Positions 53,448 through 63,243 of a stretch of DNA of 64,000 bases are shown in pieces. The notes beneath the pieces are model-generated. The model searched no databases. It worked only from the letters and a program-made list of their open reading frames with translations, and was not told the origin of the DNA. The translations under genes and the position numbers were made by a program. Where the stretch lies: positions 190,100 through 254,099 of the forward strand of contig JAVJNS010000014.1 in NCBI GenBank assembly GCA_040217155.1, in the 5' to 3' direction. Position 1 is the stretch's first letter. Each line of letters opens with the position of its first letter. This stretch comes from Pelagibius sp040217155 (GTDB lineage: Bacteria; Pseudomonadota; Alphaproteobacteria; Kiloniellales; Kiloniellaceae).

Positions 53448-54199
53448 GCGCACCTGAACCCCAGGCCGGCGGCCGCCGCCGTTTCCGGCCGACCTTCTGG
53501 GCCACAGTCTGCACCATCCCTGCCTTGATCGTCCTGATCGGGCTGGGCAGCTGGCAGGTGCAACGGCTCGGCTGGAAGAATGAGCAGATCGCCCTCCGTC
53601 AGGAACGTGCAACGGGTGCCGCCGTGCCGCTGCCGCGCAGCTTCTCCGATCCCGGGGGCGTGGAGTTCACGCGGGTGGCGCTCCAAGGCCGCTTCCTGCA
53701 TGGACAGGAGTTCTATCTCGGCGCGCGGACTGAGAACGGGCGCGTCGGCCTCAACGTGGTGACGCCGTTCCAACTGGAGGACGGCCGCGTTCTGCTGGTC
53801 AACCGCGGCTGGGTTCCCGAAAATCGGCGCGACCCGGCGACCCGCGCCGACGGCCAGCTGCCCGGCCCGGTCGAAATCGAGGCCCTGCTGCGCACCGATG
53901 GCTGGAAGGGTGTCGACTTCGCCAGGCCGCCCAACAAGCCTGAAGACCGGTTCTATTTCTGGCTCGACCTGCCGGTCATGGCGGACTATGTCGACCGGCC
54001 GATCATCGAGGAGGTCTACGCCGACACGGTGGTCTCGGAGATTCCCGGCGGCCTGCCGATCGGCGGCCAGACCCGCATCCAGTTGCCCAACGACCACCTG
54101 CAATACGCCATCATCTGGTATTCCTTCGCCGTCATCCTCGCGGTGATCTACTTCCTCTTCCACTACCGCCGCGAAGAGGAGCCCTCCTCGGAGGCCTGA
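53444..54199 (+). CDS. SURF1 family cytochrome oxidase assembly protein
   Basis: A 251-residue inner-membrane protein with N- and C-terminal helices (VCTIPALIVLIGLGSWQVQRLGW region and YAIIWYSFAVILAVIYFLF) and a periplasmic domain. LGSWQVQRLGWK and LVNRGWVP are family hallmarks. SURF1 helps insert heme a into subunit I. Last gene of the cox operon; translation coupled to the DUF983 gene. Confidence 0.95.
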   Translation: MSAPEPQAGGRRRFRPTFWATVCTIPALIVLIGLGSWQVQRLGWKNEQIALRQERATGAAVPLPRSFSDPGGVEFTRVALQGRFLHGQEFYLGARTENGRVGLNVVTPFQLEDGRVLLVNRGWVPENRRDPATRADGQLPGPVEIEALLRTDGWKGVDFARPPNKPEDRFYFWLDLPVMADYVDRPIIEEVYADTVVSEIPGGLPIGGQTRIQLPNDHLQYAIIWYSFAVILAVIYFLFHYRREEEPSSEA

Positions 54200-54370
54200 G
54201 CTCGAAGGTGGTTGCGTCCGTGGGCATGGCGGTGTCGCTTTCGCCAAGCGCCGCTTCTGTTGATGCTTTCACGGCCTGATCTCCTATATTGACAGCCAGT
54301 AGTTGCGCAGGCTTGTCCAAGCCAGAGCTATCAGGATGGCGCTTCTCGTTGAATTGGTTTGGGGCTGCGA

Positions 54371-55861
54371 ATGACCGCCTACGAAGAACTTTCGCGCAAA
54401 TTCAAACGCCTGCATGCCCTGCAGGAGGCGGCGGGCGTGCTCGGCTGGGACATGTCGGCAATGATGCCCTCCGGCGGCGCCGAGGCGCGCACCGAGCAAT
54501 TGGCGACCTTGAGCGTGGTCTGCCACGAGATCCTCACCGACCCCTCGATGGAAGAGCTTTTCGACAGGGCCGCTGGCGAGGCCGCGGCTCTGGACTCTTG
54601 GACCGGGGCCAATTTCAGGGAAATGCAGCGGCGCTGGCTGCATGCCACGGCGCTGCACAGCGACTTGGTCGAAGCTCTGGCCAAGGCCTGTAAGCGTTGC
54701 GAGATGATCTGGCGCCAGGCACGGCCCAAGTCCGACTTCCAGGCGGTGCTGCCGGCCATGAAGGAGGTCTTGAACCTGACCCGCCAGGCGGCGGCCGCCA
54801 AGGCAGAGCGCCTCGACTGTTCGCTCTACGACGCGCTGCTCGACCAGTACGAACCCGGCGGCAAGTCGGCGCGCATCGACGCGGTTTTTGAGGATCTGGC
54901 CGGCTTCCTGCCGGGTTTCCTCGACGACGTGCTGGCGCGTCAGGCGGCTCAGCCGGCGATGCTGCCGCTCGAAGGGCCGTTCCCGGTCGCCAAGCAGGAG
55001 GCGCTGGCCCGCAGGCTCATGGCCGCCGTCGGCTTCGACTTCGAGCATGGCCGCCTGGACGTCTCGGCGCATCCCTTCTGCGGCGGGGTACCGGACGACG
55101 TGCGCATCACCACCCGCTACAACGAGGACGACTTCACCATCGCCCTCATGGGTGTGCTGCATGAAACGGGTCATGCCATGTACGAGCGCGGCCTGCCCAA
55201 GGACTGGCGCCTGCAGCCGGTCGGCGAGGCGCGCGGCATGGCCATGCACGAGAGCCAGTCGCTCATGGTCGAGATGCAGGCCTGCCGCAGCCGCGAGTTT
55301 GTGAGCTACCTGACGCCCCTGGCCCGCGAGACCTTTGAGGGCAGCGGCGCCGCCTGGCAGGCCGACAACCTGCTGCGCCACTACAACGAAGTGAAGCCGG
55401 ATTTCATCCGCGTCGATGCCGACGAGGTGACCTATCCGGCGCACGTCATCCTGCGCTATCGCCTGGAAAAGGCGCTGATCGCCGGGGAGATGGAACTGGA
55501 CGCCCTGCCCGCGGAATGGAACAAGGGTCTGAAGGATCTGCTCGGCATCACCCCGCCGGAGGACCGCCTCGGCTGTCTCCAGGACATTCATTGGTATGAC
55601 GGCGCCTGGGGCTATTTTCCGACCTATACCCTGGGCGCGATAACGGCGGCCCAGCTCTTCGCGGCGGCGCGGGCGGCCCACCCGGAGATCCCCGAGGCTC
55701 TCAGCCGTGGTGATTTCGCACCGCTGATGGGCTGGCTGGCCCGTAATGTCCACGCCCAGGCCTCCTCGGCCGGCTTTGAGCAGATCTTGGAGAGAGCCAG
55801 CGGCCAGCCCCTCGATCCCGAGGTTTTCAAGGCCCATCTCAAAGCCCGCTATCTTCCGTAA
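54371..55861 (+). CDS. Carboxypeptidase M32 (thermostable carboxypeptidase 1 family)
   Basis: A 496-residue cytosolic zinc carboxypeptidase. The zinc motif is HETGHAMYE with H264, E265 and H268. GMAMHESQSL and the C-terminal GYFPTYTLGA are M32 motifs, and LQEAAGVLGWDMSAMMP is the typical N-terminus. An upstream TTG (54359) is in frame but the ATG at 54371 is preferred. It releases C-terminal residues of broad specificity, probably in peptide recycling. Confidence 0.95.
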   Translation: MTAYEELSRKFKRLHALQEAAGVLGWDMSAMMPSGGAEARTEQLATLSVVCHEILTDPSMEELFDRAAGEAAALDSWTGANFREMQRRWLHATALHSDLVEALAKACKRCEMIWRQARPKSDFQAVLPAMKEVLNLTRQAAAAKAERLDCSLYDALLDQYEPGGKSARIDAVFEDLAGFLPGFLDDVLARQAAQPAMLPLEGPFPVAKQEALARRLMAAVGFDFEHGRLDVSAHPFCGGVPDDVRITTRYNEDDFTIALMGVLHETGHAMYERGLPKDWRLQPVGEARGMAMHESQSLMVEMQACRSREFVSYLTPLARETFEGSGAAWQADNLLRHYNEVKPDFIRVDADEVTYPAHVILRYRLEKALIAGEMELDALPAEWNKGLKDLLGITPPEDRLGCLQDIHWYDGAWGYFPTYTLGAITAAQLFAAARAAHPEIPEALSRGDFAPLMGWLARNVHAQASSAGFEQILERASGQPLDPEVFKAHLKARYLP

Positions 55862-55978
55862 GAGCAATTGTATCAATGATTTGAGCCGCTCTTGCCGGCC
55901 CTTTAGGACTCTTTGAACCATAGCGGCGGCCTCCACGACACATGAACAACCAGTTCATGTGGAAAGTGGAGAGTTCAG

Positions 55979-56722
55979 ATGTTCAACGACAAGGTTCTTA
56001 AGGGGCTGCAGACCTCAATCCTGGCCCTTACCGTCGCCGGCCCATTGGCCAATTCCGCTCTGGCAGACAGCGGCCTGGTCGGCGATGCCGCCGCCCAACT
56101 GGCGGCCCAAAGCAATGGCTTCCAGGCCACCACGGCCAATATCGACGTGGTTCCGGCGAAGATGGCCGGTGGCTGCCCGCAGAGTTTTGCCTTCAACGTG
56201 CGCCTGGGCGCCCAGGCGCCCGGTACCCTTGCCTACAAGATCGTGACCGAGGACGGCCGCGAATCGCAGACCTTCGAGGCCGAGGCCGCGGCAACGGACG
56301 ATGGACTGTTCATCGCCCGGAGCAGCCACCGGGTGGCCCTGGTGAAGGGCGATGAGACCGATCCTTCCTTCGTGGTCTTCGATGAGCCGGAGCGGGTCAA
56401 GCCGCTGCGCGAGCCCGACTTCTTCGAGCGCCTCTTCGGCACTGGCCCGGCCGCCGACGAGGACGACGCCCAGGCGCTGCGCGATCTCGCCTTCATGGTG
56501 AAGGTGGTGGCGCCCAACGAGGTCGCCTCCGGCTTCGATCGCCACAGCGTCACCTGTGAAGAGGCGCGCGAGGCGCGGATCATTCCGATCGTGGCGGAAG
56601 ATCAGCGGGATCCCGGCGACCGTGACCGCGGCCGCGGCCGCGACGATTCGAGCAGCGATGGGGGCGGGCGTGATGGCCGTGGCGGCCGCGACGCGGCAGG
56701 CGGACCCGCCGGCGCCCGCTGA
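55979..56722 (+). CDS. Secreted hypothetical protein with Arg/Asp/Gly-rich tail
   Basis: A 247-residue exported protein: signal peptide of about 30 residues (SILALTVAGPLANSALA), a beta-rich domain with two Cys (GCPQSF and SVTCEEA) that could form a disulfide, and from about residue 205 a low-complexity tail made almost only of Arg, Asp, Gly and Ser (for example RDRGRGRDDSSSDGGG). I do not recognise a family. It is a single gene with its own terminator. The tail suggests a disordered region that binds nucleic acid, metal or polysaccharide, which is speculation. Confidence 0.78.
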   Translation: MFNDKVLKGLQTSILALTVAGPLANSALADSGLVGDAAAQLAAQSNGFQATTANIDVVPAKMAGGCPQSFAFNVRLGAQAPGTLAYKIVTEDGRESQTFEAEAAATDDGLFIARSSHRVALVKGDETDPSFVVFDEPERVKPLREPDFFERLFGTGPAADEDDAQALRDLAFMVKVVAPNEVASGFDRHSVTCEEAREARIIPIVAEDQRDPGDRDRGRGRDDSSSDGGGRDGRGGRDAAGGPAGAR

Positions 56723-56757
56723 CAGCGGCGTTCAAGACGAAGGGATAGAAGGCAGCG

Positions 56758-56780
56758 GGCCCGCCGCAAGGCGGGCCTTC
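56758..56780 (+). terminator. Intrinsic terminator after secreted hypothetical
   Basis: GGCCCGCC, tetraloop GCAA, GGCGGGCC, then TTCC: a perfect eight-pair stem 35 bases past the stop. Good terminator shape with a short T-run. Confidence 0.7.
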
Positions 56781-56916
56781 CCCGTTGCGCCCGGGCATTA
56801 ACTCTTTCCGCCGTCTTGTCGTTCAGACTTGCGGCAAGAGGGAGCGCGGCTTGCGGCGCCCCCCAAGCCGCGTCTAGATTAGGCTTTCCGCGACAGGAAC
56901 CTGTGGACCGTAGTCT

Positions 56917-58338
56917 ATGAAGTATGTTTCGACCCGGGGCGATGCTCCGGTGCTTTCTTTTGACGAGGTGCTGCTGGCCGGCCTGGCGCGCGACGGCGGC
57001 CTTTACCTGCCGGAGAGCTGGCCGCAGTTCTCGCCGGCGGAAATCCGGGACCTGGCCGGCAAACCCTATGCGGAGGTCGCCTTTGCGGTGCTGAAGCCTT
57101 TTGTCGGCGGCTCCATCGGCGATGCCGATTTGCAACGGATTCTCGCGGAGACCTACGCCGACTTCGGCCACGCCGCGGTCGCTCCCCTGAAACAACTCGA
57201 CCAGCGTACCTGGCTGATGGAGCTGTTCCACGGGCCGACCCTGGCCTTCAAGGACTATGCCCTGCAGTTGCTCGGGCGGCTGTTCGACCACGTGCTCAGT
57301 CAGCGTGGCGAGCATGTGACGGTGATCGGGGCGACCTCCGGCGACACCGGCTCGGCGGCCATCGAAGCCTGCCGCGACCGGGACCGGATCGACATCTTCA
57401 TGCTGCACCCCAAGGGCCGCACCTCGGAAGTGCAGCGCCGCCAGATGACCACGGTGCTGGCGCCCAACGTTTACAACATCGCCCTTGAAGGCACCTTCGA
57501 CGACTGCCAGGACCAGGTGAAGGCGATGTTCAACGACCTCGACTTCCGCGATACCATGAATCTCTCGGCGGTGAACTCTATCAACTGGGCGCGCATCGTG
57601 GCTCAGATCGTCTACTACTTCGTCGCCGGCGTGGCCCTGGGCGCGCCGGACCGTGCCATTGCCTTTTCCGTTCCGACCGGCAACTTCGGCAACGTTTTCG
57701 CCGCCTACGGGGCCGGCCGCATGGGGCTGCCGGTGGCGCAGCTCATCGTCGGCTCCAACCAGAACGACATCCTGACCCGCTTCTTCGACAGCGGCACCAT
57801 GTCGGTGGCCGGGGTCAGCCCGACTCTCTCGCCGTCGATGGATATCCAGATCTCCTCGAATTTCGAGCGGCTGCTGTTCGACGTCTTCGGGCGCGATGGC
57901 GCCAAGGTGAAAAGGGTCATGGCCGACTTCCGCGCGGGGGGCAGCTTCTCCGTCACACCGGAAGAGCATCAGCGTCTGCGCCGGCTGTTCGATGCGCACC
58001 GCTTCGACGATGTGGAGACGGCGGCGGAGATTGCCCTTCGCTATAGGGAAAGCGGCGAACTGATCGATCCGCACAGCGCCATCGGGACCGCCGCCGCACG
58101 CGCTGAAGCCCGCCCGGAGATCGACGCGGTGGTGGCGCTGGCCTGTGCCCATCCGGCTAAGTTTCCCGACGCCGTGGAGCGGGCCGCGGGCGTTCGCCCG
58201 GCGCTGCCCGAGCGCCTGAACGATCTGTACGAGCGCGAGGAGCGCTGTGCGACCTTGGCCAACGACCTGGCGACGGTGCAGGGTTTCATTCGAGACAAGC
58301 GGCGCGGCCGCTCTCAGCGCGCAAAGGGTGCGGCATGA
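56917..58338 (+). CDS. thrC: Threonine synthase
   Basis: PLP enzyme that converts O-phosphohomoserine to threonine. The 473-residue length and N-terminus MKYVSTRGDAPVLSFDEVLLAGLARDGG (shown here only in outline) are those of the longer bacterial/yeast type. The PLP lysine is K112 in LAFKDYALQ; GATSGDTGSAAIEACR binds the phosphate. FSVPTGNFGNVFAAY is a further conserved block. A GCGGCTTG/CAAGCCGC hairpin lies upstream at 56846-56871. The stop overlaps the start of the M16 gene. Confidence 0.96.
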   Translation: MKYVSTRGDAPVLSFDEVLLAGLARDGGLYLPESWPQFSPAEIRDLAGKPYAEVAFAVLKPFVGGSIGDADLQRILAETYADFGHAAVAPLKQLDQRTWLMELFHGPTLAFKDYALQLLGRLFDHVLSQRGEHVTVIGATSGDTGSAAIEACRDRDRIDIFMLHPKGRTSEVQRRQMTTVLAPNVYNIALEGTFDDCQDQVKAMFNDLDFRDTMNLSAVNSINWARIVAQIVYYFVAGVALGAPDRAIAFSVPTGNFGNVFAAYGAGRMGLPVAQLIVGSNQNDILTRFFDSGTMSVAGVSPTLSPSMDIQISSNFERLLFDVFGRDGAKVKRVMADFRAGGSFSVTPEEHQRLRRLFDAHRFDDVETAAEIALRYRESGELIDPHSAIGTAAARAEARPEIDAVVALACAHPAKFPDAVERAAGVRPALPERLNDLYEREERCATLANDLATVQGFIRDKRRGRSQRAKGAA

Positions 58339-59591
58339 GCGTCGAGGTCACGCGGCTTCCCTCCGGCCTGACCGTCGCCACGGATAGCATGCCGGGCACG
58401 GCGACGGCCTCTCTTGGCGCCTGGATCGGCGCCGGCACCCGCCACGAAACGCCCGAGGTGAACGGCATCGCCCACCTCCTGGAGCACATGGCTTTCAAGG
58501 GCACGGCGCGGCGTTCGGCCCAGGATATCGCCGAGCAGATCGAAGCGGTCGGCGGCCATCTGAACGCCTATACCAGTCGCGAGAACACGGCCTTCTATGC
58601 CAAGGTCCTGGCCGAGGATGCGCCACTGGCGCTCGACATCGTCGCCGACATCCTGCAGCACCCGGCCTTTCACGAGGACGAGCTCGAGCGCGAGCGCGCC
58701 GTGGTCCTGCAGGAGATCGGCCAGGCCAACGACACGCCCGACGACATCGTCTTCGACCACTTTCAGGAAACGGCCTATCCGGCGCAGGCCCTCGGCCGTC
58801 CGGTGCTGGGCGACAGCCACACGGTGAGCGCCCTCAGCAGGACGGCTTTGTGGGACTACCTGCATGGCCACTACGGCCCGCGGCAGATGGTGGTGGCCGC
58901 CGCCGGCAATGTCGAGCATCAGGCCTTCACCGAGATGGTGTCGAAGGCCTTCCTCCATGAAGACTTCACCAGCAACGGCGCCACCGATCCCGCCGCTTAC
59001 CGCGGCGGCGATCGCCGCGAAGAGCGTGATTTGGAACAGGTGCATCTGCTGCTCGGCTTCGACGCTTTCGGCTACCTCGATGACGACTACTACGCCATGA
59101 GCCTGCTTTCGACGCTCTTTGGCGGCGGCATGTCGTCGCGTCTTTTCCAGGAGGTGCGTGAGAAGCGTGGGCTGGTCTATTCGATCTATTCCTTCCATTC
59201 CGCCTTCATCGATGGCGGGCTCTTCGGGCTCTATGCCGGCACCGGCACCCAGGAGATAGTCGAACTGGTGCCGGTGGTCTGCGATGAAATGGCCAAGCTG
59301 ACGGAGGGCGTGACCGACGAAGAACTGGAGCGCGCCCGCGCCCAGGTCCGCGCCTCTTTGCTGATGAGCCGCGAAAGCTCGGGCTCCCGTGCCGAACAGC
59401 TGGCCCAGCAGTTGCTGATCCATGGCCGCCAGGTGCCGCTTGAAGAGATGCTGCAGAAGATCGTCGCCGTGACCCCGCAGGACGTGGTCCGCGTTGCCGG
59501 CCGTCTGCTGTCCAGTGCTCCTACCGTCACTGCCATCGGTCCCCTGGCGCATCTGGAAAGCGCCGAGCGGATCGCCGCACGTTTCGGCTGA
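58335..59591 (+). CDS. M16 family processing-peptidase-like metalloprotease
   Basis: A 418-residue M16B peptidase resembling mitochondrial processing peptidase beta. The zinc motif HLLEH (H47, E50, H51) and the following MAFKGTARRSAQDIAEQIE and NAYTSRENTAFYAK are intact. GGGMSSRLFQEVREKRGLVYSIYS is the C-terminal motif. No signal sequence, so it is probably cytosolic. It overlaps thrC by four bases; a thrC-M16-acetyltransferase order is common in alphaproteobacteria. Confidence 0.95.
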   Translation: MSVEVTRLPSGLTVATDSMPGTATASLGAWIGAGTRHETPEVNGIAHLLEHMAFKGTARRSAQDIAEQIEAVGGHLNAYTSRENTAFYAKVLAEDAPLALDIVADILQHPAFHEDELERERAVVLQEIGQANDTPDDIVFDHFQETAYPAQALGRPVLGDSHTVSALSRTALWDYLHGHYGPRQMVVAAAGNVEHQAFTEMVSKAFLHEDFTSNGATDPAAYRGGDRREERDLEQVHLLLGFDAFGYLDDDYYAMSLLSTLFGGGMSSRLFQEVREKRGLVYSIYSFHSAFIDGGLFGLYAGTGTQEIVELVPVVCDEMAKLTEGVTDEELERARAQVRASLLMSRESSGSRAEQLAQQLLIHGRQVPLEEMLQKIVAVTPQDVVRVAGRLLSSAPTVTAIGPLAHLESAERIAARFG

Positions 59592-59607
59592 GACAGAGGG
59601 CGCGGCG

Positions 59608-60195
59608 ATGCTGTTCACGGTGTTTCGCGGCGAGAACTCGCAGGCTGTTCGCCTCGAAGGCTCCCGCGTCTTTCTCTCGCCGCCGCGCATGACCGATTGG
59701 AAGGCTTGGGCCGGACTGCGCGAAGAGAGCCGCGACTTTCTGACGCCCTGGGAGCCGACCTGGCCGCATGATGCCCTCAGCCGCTACTCGTTTCGCCGCC
59801 GCCTCAAGGCCTACAATCACGAATGGCGTCAGGGGACCGGCTTTTCTTTCCTGGTTCATCGGCTCGCCGACCGCGCGCTGCTGGGGGGCGTCACCCTGTC
59901 AAATGTGCGGCGCGGCGTCGCCCAGGCAGCGAGTATGGGCTATTGGATCGGCGAGCGCTTCTCGCGTCAGGGACTGATGAGCGAGGCGGTCGGTGCGGTG
60001 GTCGAGTTTGCTTTCGAGGAACTCGCCCTGCACCGGGTGGAGGCAGCCTGTCTGCCGAACAACGATGCCAGCCGCCGCCTGCTGCTGAAGGTCGGGTTCC
60101 GGCAGGAGGGCTATGCTCGTCAGTACCTGCGCATCAACGGCAAGTGGCAGGATCATTTGCTCTTTGAGATGCTGCGCGACGACCCGCGGCAGTAG
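59608..60195 (+). CDS. GNAT acetyltransferase, RimJ-like
   Basis: A 195-residue enzyme from the ATG at 59608 (a longer reading upstream lies inside the M16 gene). VFLSPPRMTDWKAWAGLREES and the acetyl-CoA loop GERFSRQGLMSEAV, followed by NDASRRLLLKVGF and GKWQDHLLFE, fit RimJ-type ribosomal protein N-acetyltransferases. It is 16 bases downstream of the M16 gene, in the same operon. Confidence 0.9.
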   Translation: MLFTVFRGENSQAVRLEGSRVFLSPPRMTDWKAWAGLREESRDFLTPWEPTWPHDALSRYSFRRRLKAYNHEWRQGTGFSFLVHRLADRALLGGVTLSNVRRGVAQAASMGYWIGERFSRQGLMSEAVGAVVEFAFEELALHRVEAACLPNNDASRRLLLKVGFRQEGYARQYLRINGKWQDHLLFEMLRDDPRQ

Positions 60196-60206
60196 ACCCG
60201 CAGGTC

Positions 60207-60770
60207 TCAAGCGTGGCCGGCGTCGCCGGAGAGCATGGAAACGTCGACTCCGAGCTTGCCGATGGCGCGTTCCCACTTGTCGTCCAGGGCGTCGTCGAAG
60301 ACCAGGTTTTCGTCCGGCGCCACGTGCAGCCAGCCGTTGGCCTGGATCTCCGAGTCGAGCTGTCCCGGCCCCCAGCCGGCATAACCGAGCGCCAGCAGGC
60401 TGCGTCGCGGTCCGGTGCCGCCGGCGATGTCGCGCAGGATGTCCACGGTGGCTGTCAGGGCCACGGTGCCGTCGACCTTCAGGGTACTCTCCTGCTGGTA
60501 CTCGCCTGAATGCAGAACGAAGCCGCGGCCGGACTCCACCGGTCCGCCGAAGTGGACCCGGATCTCCTCGTCGGTGCTTGGCGGGCCGATTCCCAACTGC
60601 GAGAGCAGGTCCGGAAAGGTGATCGCGCCGACGAGGCGGTTGATGACCAGGCCCATGGCGCCGTCAGGATGATGGGCGCACACATAGATGACACTGCGGG
60701 CGAAGCGGGAGTCGCGCATGCCGGGCATGGCGATCAGCAGCTGGCCGGTAAGGAATTCCTGTTCCTGCAT
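60207..60770 (-). CDS. YqgE/AlgH family protein
   Basis: A 187-residue protein of the UPF0301 family. The start FLTGQLLIAMPGMRD and the sequence MGLVINRLV near residue 40 are signature segments; HFGGPVESGRGFVLHS follows. Function unknown; AlgH was linked to alginate regulation in Pseudomonas. Single gene converging on the acetyltransferase (11 bases apart). Confidence 0.94.
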   Translation of the reverse strand: MQEQEFLTGQLLIAMPGMRDSRFARSVIYVCAHHPDGAMGLVINRLVGAITFPDLLSQLGIGPPSTDEEIRVHFGGPVESGRGFVLHSGEYQQESTLKVDGTVALTATVDILRDIAGGTGPRRSLLALGYAGWGPGQLDSEIQANGWLHVAPDENLVFDDALDDKWERAIGKLGVDVSMLSGDAGHA

Positions 60771-60943
60771 GGTTGGGAATCTAGCCGTCCGGCGAGTTCC
60801 CTACAATGGGCCGCCGTGGTCTTTTTTTCGGGCCGGCGCGGCATTTGGGCGCAGGGTGGCGGCCACACGATGTTGTGAGAGCCTCTTGTCCTGATCTGGA
60901 TTCTGTGGCTCCTCCCCTCTATATGCCTGAGGGCGGAATCTGA

Positions 60944-63085
60944 ATGTGCGGGGCGATGCGCCTTAGAATACTGAGAAACAAAGCTTTAGCGGCGATGGCC
61001 GTGATGCTGGGCGCGCAGTTTCTGGCGCCCCAGAGCGGCTTCGCCGCGGCCAGCGATTGGGCGGAGGAAGCGCAGGGCCGTGTCCGCCTGATCAGCGCCG
61101 CGCAGTCCCTGGCGGGCGCTCAGGCCGGTCTCGGTCTGGAATTCGACCTGCAGCCCGGTTGGAAGATCTATTGGCGCTCCCCCGGCGATGCCGGCCTGCC
61201 GCCGCGCATCGACTGGACGGGTTCGCAGAACCTGAAGCGGGCCGAGATCGCCTGGCCGGTACCGCACCGATTTTCGCTTTTCGGGCTGGAAACCTTCGGC
61301 TACGGCGATCAGGTCGTGCTGCCGATCGATGCAACGGCCGACGTCCCGGAAAGGCCGCTCAATCTGCGCGCCAAGGTGGACTACCTCCTTTGCGAGGATA
61401 TCTGCATCCCTTATACGGCCGAACTCAGCCTCGATCTGCCTCCCGGCGCGGGCGGTAGGGCGCCGCAGGCTTTCTTGATCGAGAGTTTTCGCCGCCAAGT
61501 CCCGGGCCAGGGCGCCGAGCAAGGACTGAATATCGCCAGCGTCGGGCTTACCGGCTCACTGGCCGAGCCCGTGCTGGAAGTGACCGCGCGTTCAGAACGG
61601 GCTTTCGAGGCCCCCGATCTGCTGGTCGAGGCGCCTCCCGGGTTTTTCTTTGGCGTGCCGAAGATCAGCCTTGCCGATGGCGGCAAGGAAGCCCGGCTGA
61701 TGGCCGCGGTATCGCAGGTGGCGCGCGATCGGGTGCTGGAAGGTAAGTCGGTCACCGTCACTGTCACCGACGGAACTCGCGGCATCGAAGCCGAGACCGT
61801 CGCCCGCTTCCTGACGCCGCCGGCCCCGGTTCCGCTCGATCTACTGGCCTTGGCGGGGATTCTCGGCCTGGCGCTGCTCGGCGGGTTGATCCTCAATCTC
61901 ATGCCCTGCGTGCTGCCGGTGCTCTCCATCAAGTTGCTGTCGGTGGCACAGCAGGGTGGGCGCGAGCGCGCGGCGGTGCGCGCCAGCTTTCTGGCCTCCG
62001 CCGCCGGCATCCTGTTCTCCTTTCTGGTCCTGGCCAGCCTTGCGGTAGCACTGAAGTCCGCCGGCTTGGCGGTCGGTTGGGGGATTCAATTCCAGCAACC
62101 GCTTTTCCTCTCCGCCATGGCGCTGATCATGGCGCTCTTCGCTTACAACCTGCTGGGCTTCTTCGAGGTCCCGCTGCCGGGCTTCATTGGCCGGCTTGCG
62201 GCACGCGGCAGCGGCGAGGGCGCCACTCATAGCCTTTGGGGCAATTTCGGCACCGGCGCCCTGGCGACCCTGCTGGCGACGCCCTGCTCGGCGCCCTTCC
62301 TCGGCACGTCCGTCGGCTTCGCCCTGTCGCGCGGTGCGCTTGAGATCTACCTGATCTTCGCCGTTCTGGGACTCGGTTTGGCATTGCCCTACCTGCTGGT
62401 GGCGGCGGCGCCGCGACTCGTGGCCTGGCTGCCGCGCCCGGGCCCCTGGATGGTGGTGATGCGGCGCATCCTCGGGCTGCTGCTGGCGGGCACGGCGGTA
62501 TGGCTGCTGACGGTTCTGGCCGTCCAGGTCGGCGCGCTGGCGGCGGTTCTGGCCGCCGGGCTGCTGGTCGGTCTTGGCGCGGTGCTCTGGGCGCTGCCCA
62601 GTGTGTCGCCCGACGCTTCCGGCGGGCGCCGCTTGGCCTCCTCGGCGCTGGCCGTCCTGCTGGCCGTGGCGGCCTTGGGCTTGCCCGCGAGTCTCGCTGA
62701 ACCGCAGGTTCGCCCCGGCTCGACAGGCGACCGGCTGACCTGGCGTCCCCTCGATCGCGCGGCCATCCCCGGACTGATCGCCCAGGGCCGGCTGGTCTTT
62801 GTCGATGTCACCGCGGACTGGTGCATCACCTGTCAGGTGAACAAGAAGCTGGTGCTGGATGCCGAAACGGTGGCGGCGCGCCTCAGCGGCCCGGACGTGG
62901 TGCGCATGCGCGGCGACTGGACCCTGCCGAGCGAGGAAATCTCCGATTACCTCGCCGGCTTCGGGCGCTACGGCATTCCCTTCAACGCCGTCTACGGCCC
63001 CGGCGCCCCACAAGGACAGGCACTGCCCGAGTTGCTCAGCGAAGACGCGGTGGTCTCGGCGCTGAGCCGTGCCGCGGGCGGCTGA
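60944..63085 (+). CDS. DsbD/ScsB-like protein-disulfide reductase
   Basis: Carries reducing power from cytoplasmic thioredoxin across the membrane. 713 residues in three parts: signal peptide and an N-terminal periplasmic domain with C150 and C154 (LLCEDICIP); a central eight-helix domain with NLMPCVLPVLSIK and ATPCSAPFLGTS, each holding a Cys; and a C-terminal thioredoxin domain with WCITCQVNK (C627, C630). The N-terminal domain is longer than in E. coli DsbD and resembles ScsB. Start 60944 or 60956. The peroxiredoxin 158 bases downstream may share the redox role. Confidence 0.93.
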   Translation: MCGAMRLRILRNKALAAMAVMLGAQFLAPQSGFAAASDWAEEAQGRVRLISAAQSLAGAQAGLGLEFDLQPGWKIYWRSPGDAGLPPRIDWTGSQNLKRAEIAWPVPHRFSLFGLETFGYGDQVVLPIDATADVPERPLNLRAKVDYLLCEDICIPYTAELSLDLPPGAGGRAPQAFLIESFRRQVPGQGAEQGLNIASVGLTGSLAEPVLEVTARSERAFEAPDLLVEAPPGFFFGVPKISLADGGKEARLMAAVSQVARDRVLEGKSVTVTVTDGTRGIEAETVARFLTPPAPVPLDLLALAGILGLALLGGLILNLMPCVLPVLSIKLLSVAQQGGRERAAVRASFLASAAGILFSFLVLASLAVALKSAGLAVGWGIQFQQPLFLSAMALIMALFAYNLLGFFEVPLPGFIGRLAARGSGEGATHSLWGNFGTGALATLLATPCSAPFLGTSVGFALSRGALEIYLIFAVLGLGLALPYLLVAAAPRLVAWLPRPGPWMVVMRRILGLLLAGTAVWLLTVLAVQVGALAAVLAAGLLVGLGAVLWALPSVSPDASGGRRLASSALAVLLAVAALGLPASLAEPQVRPGSTGDRLTWRPLDRAAIPGLIAQGRLVFVDVTADWCITCQVNKKLVLDAETVAARLSGPDVVRMRGDWTLPSEEISDYLAGFGRYGIPFNAVYGPGAPQGQALPELLSEDAVVSALSRAAGG

Positions 63086-63243
63086 CAGCCGTACCGCCAC
63101 CCCCTGGCGGACCTTGGAAAACGGCGCTTGGCGCCCTATGTTCTTGAGCGGCGCCCTCGCGCGCCACCAAACAGGATCCAGCGGCCCCTGCCTTGCCCAT
63201 TGCCTGGGGAGCCGGGACCGGCAATTTCAGGGGAAATCTTACC

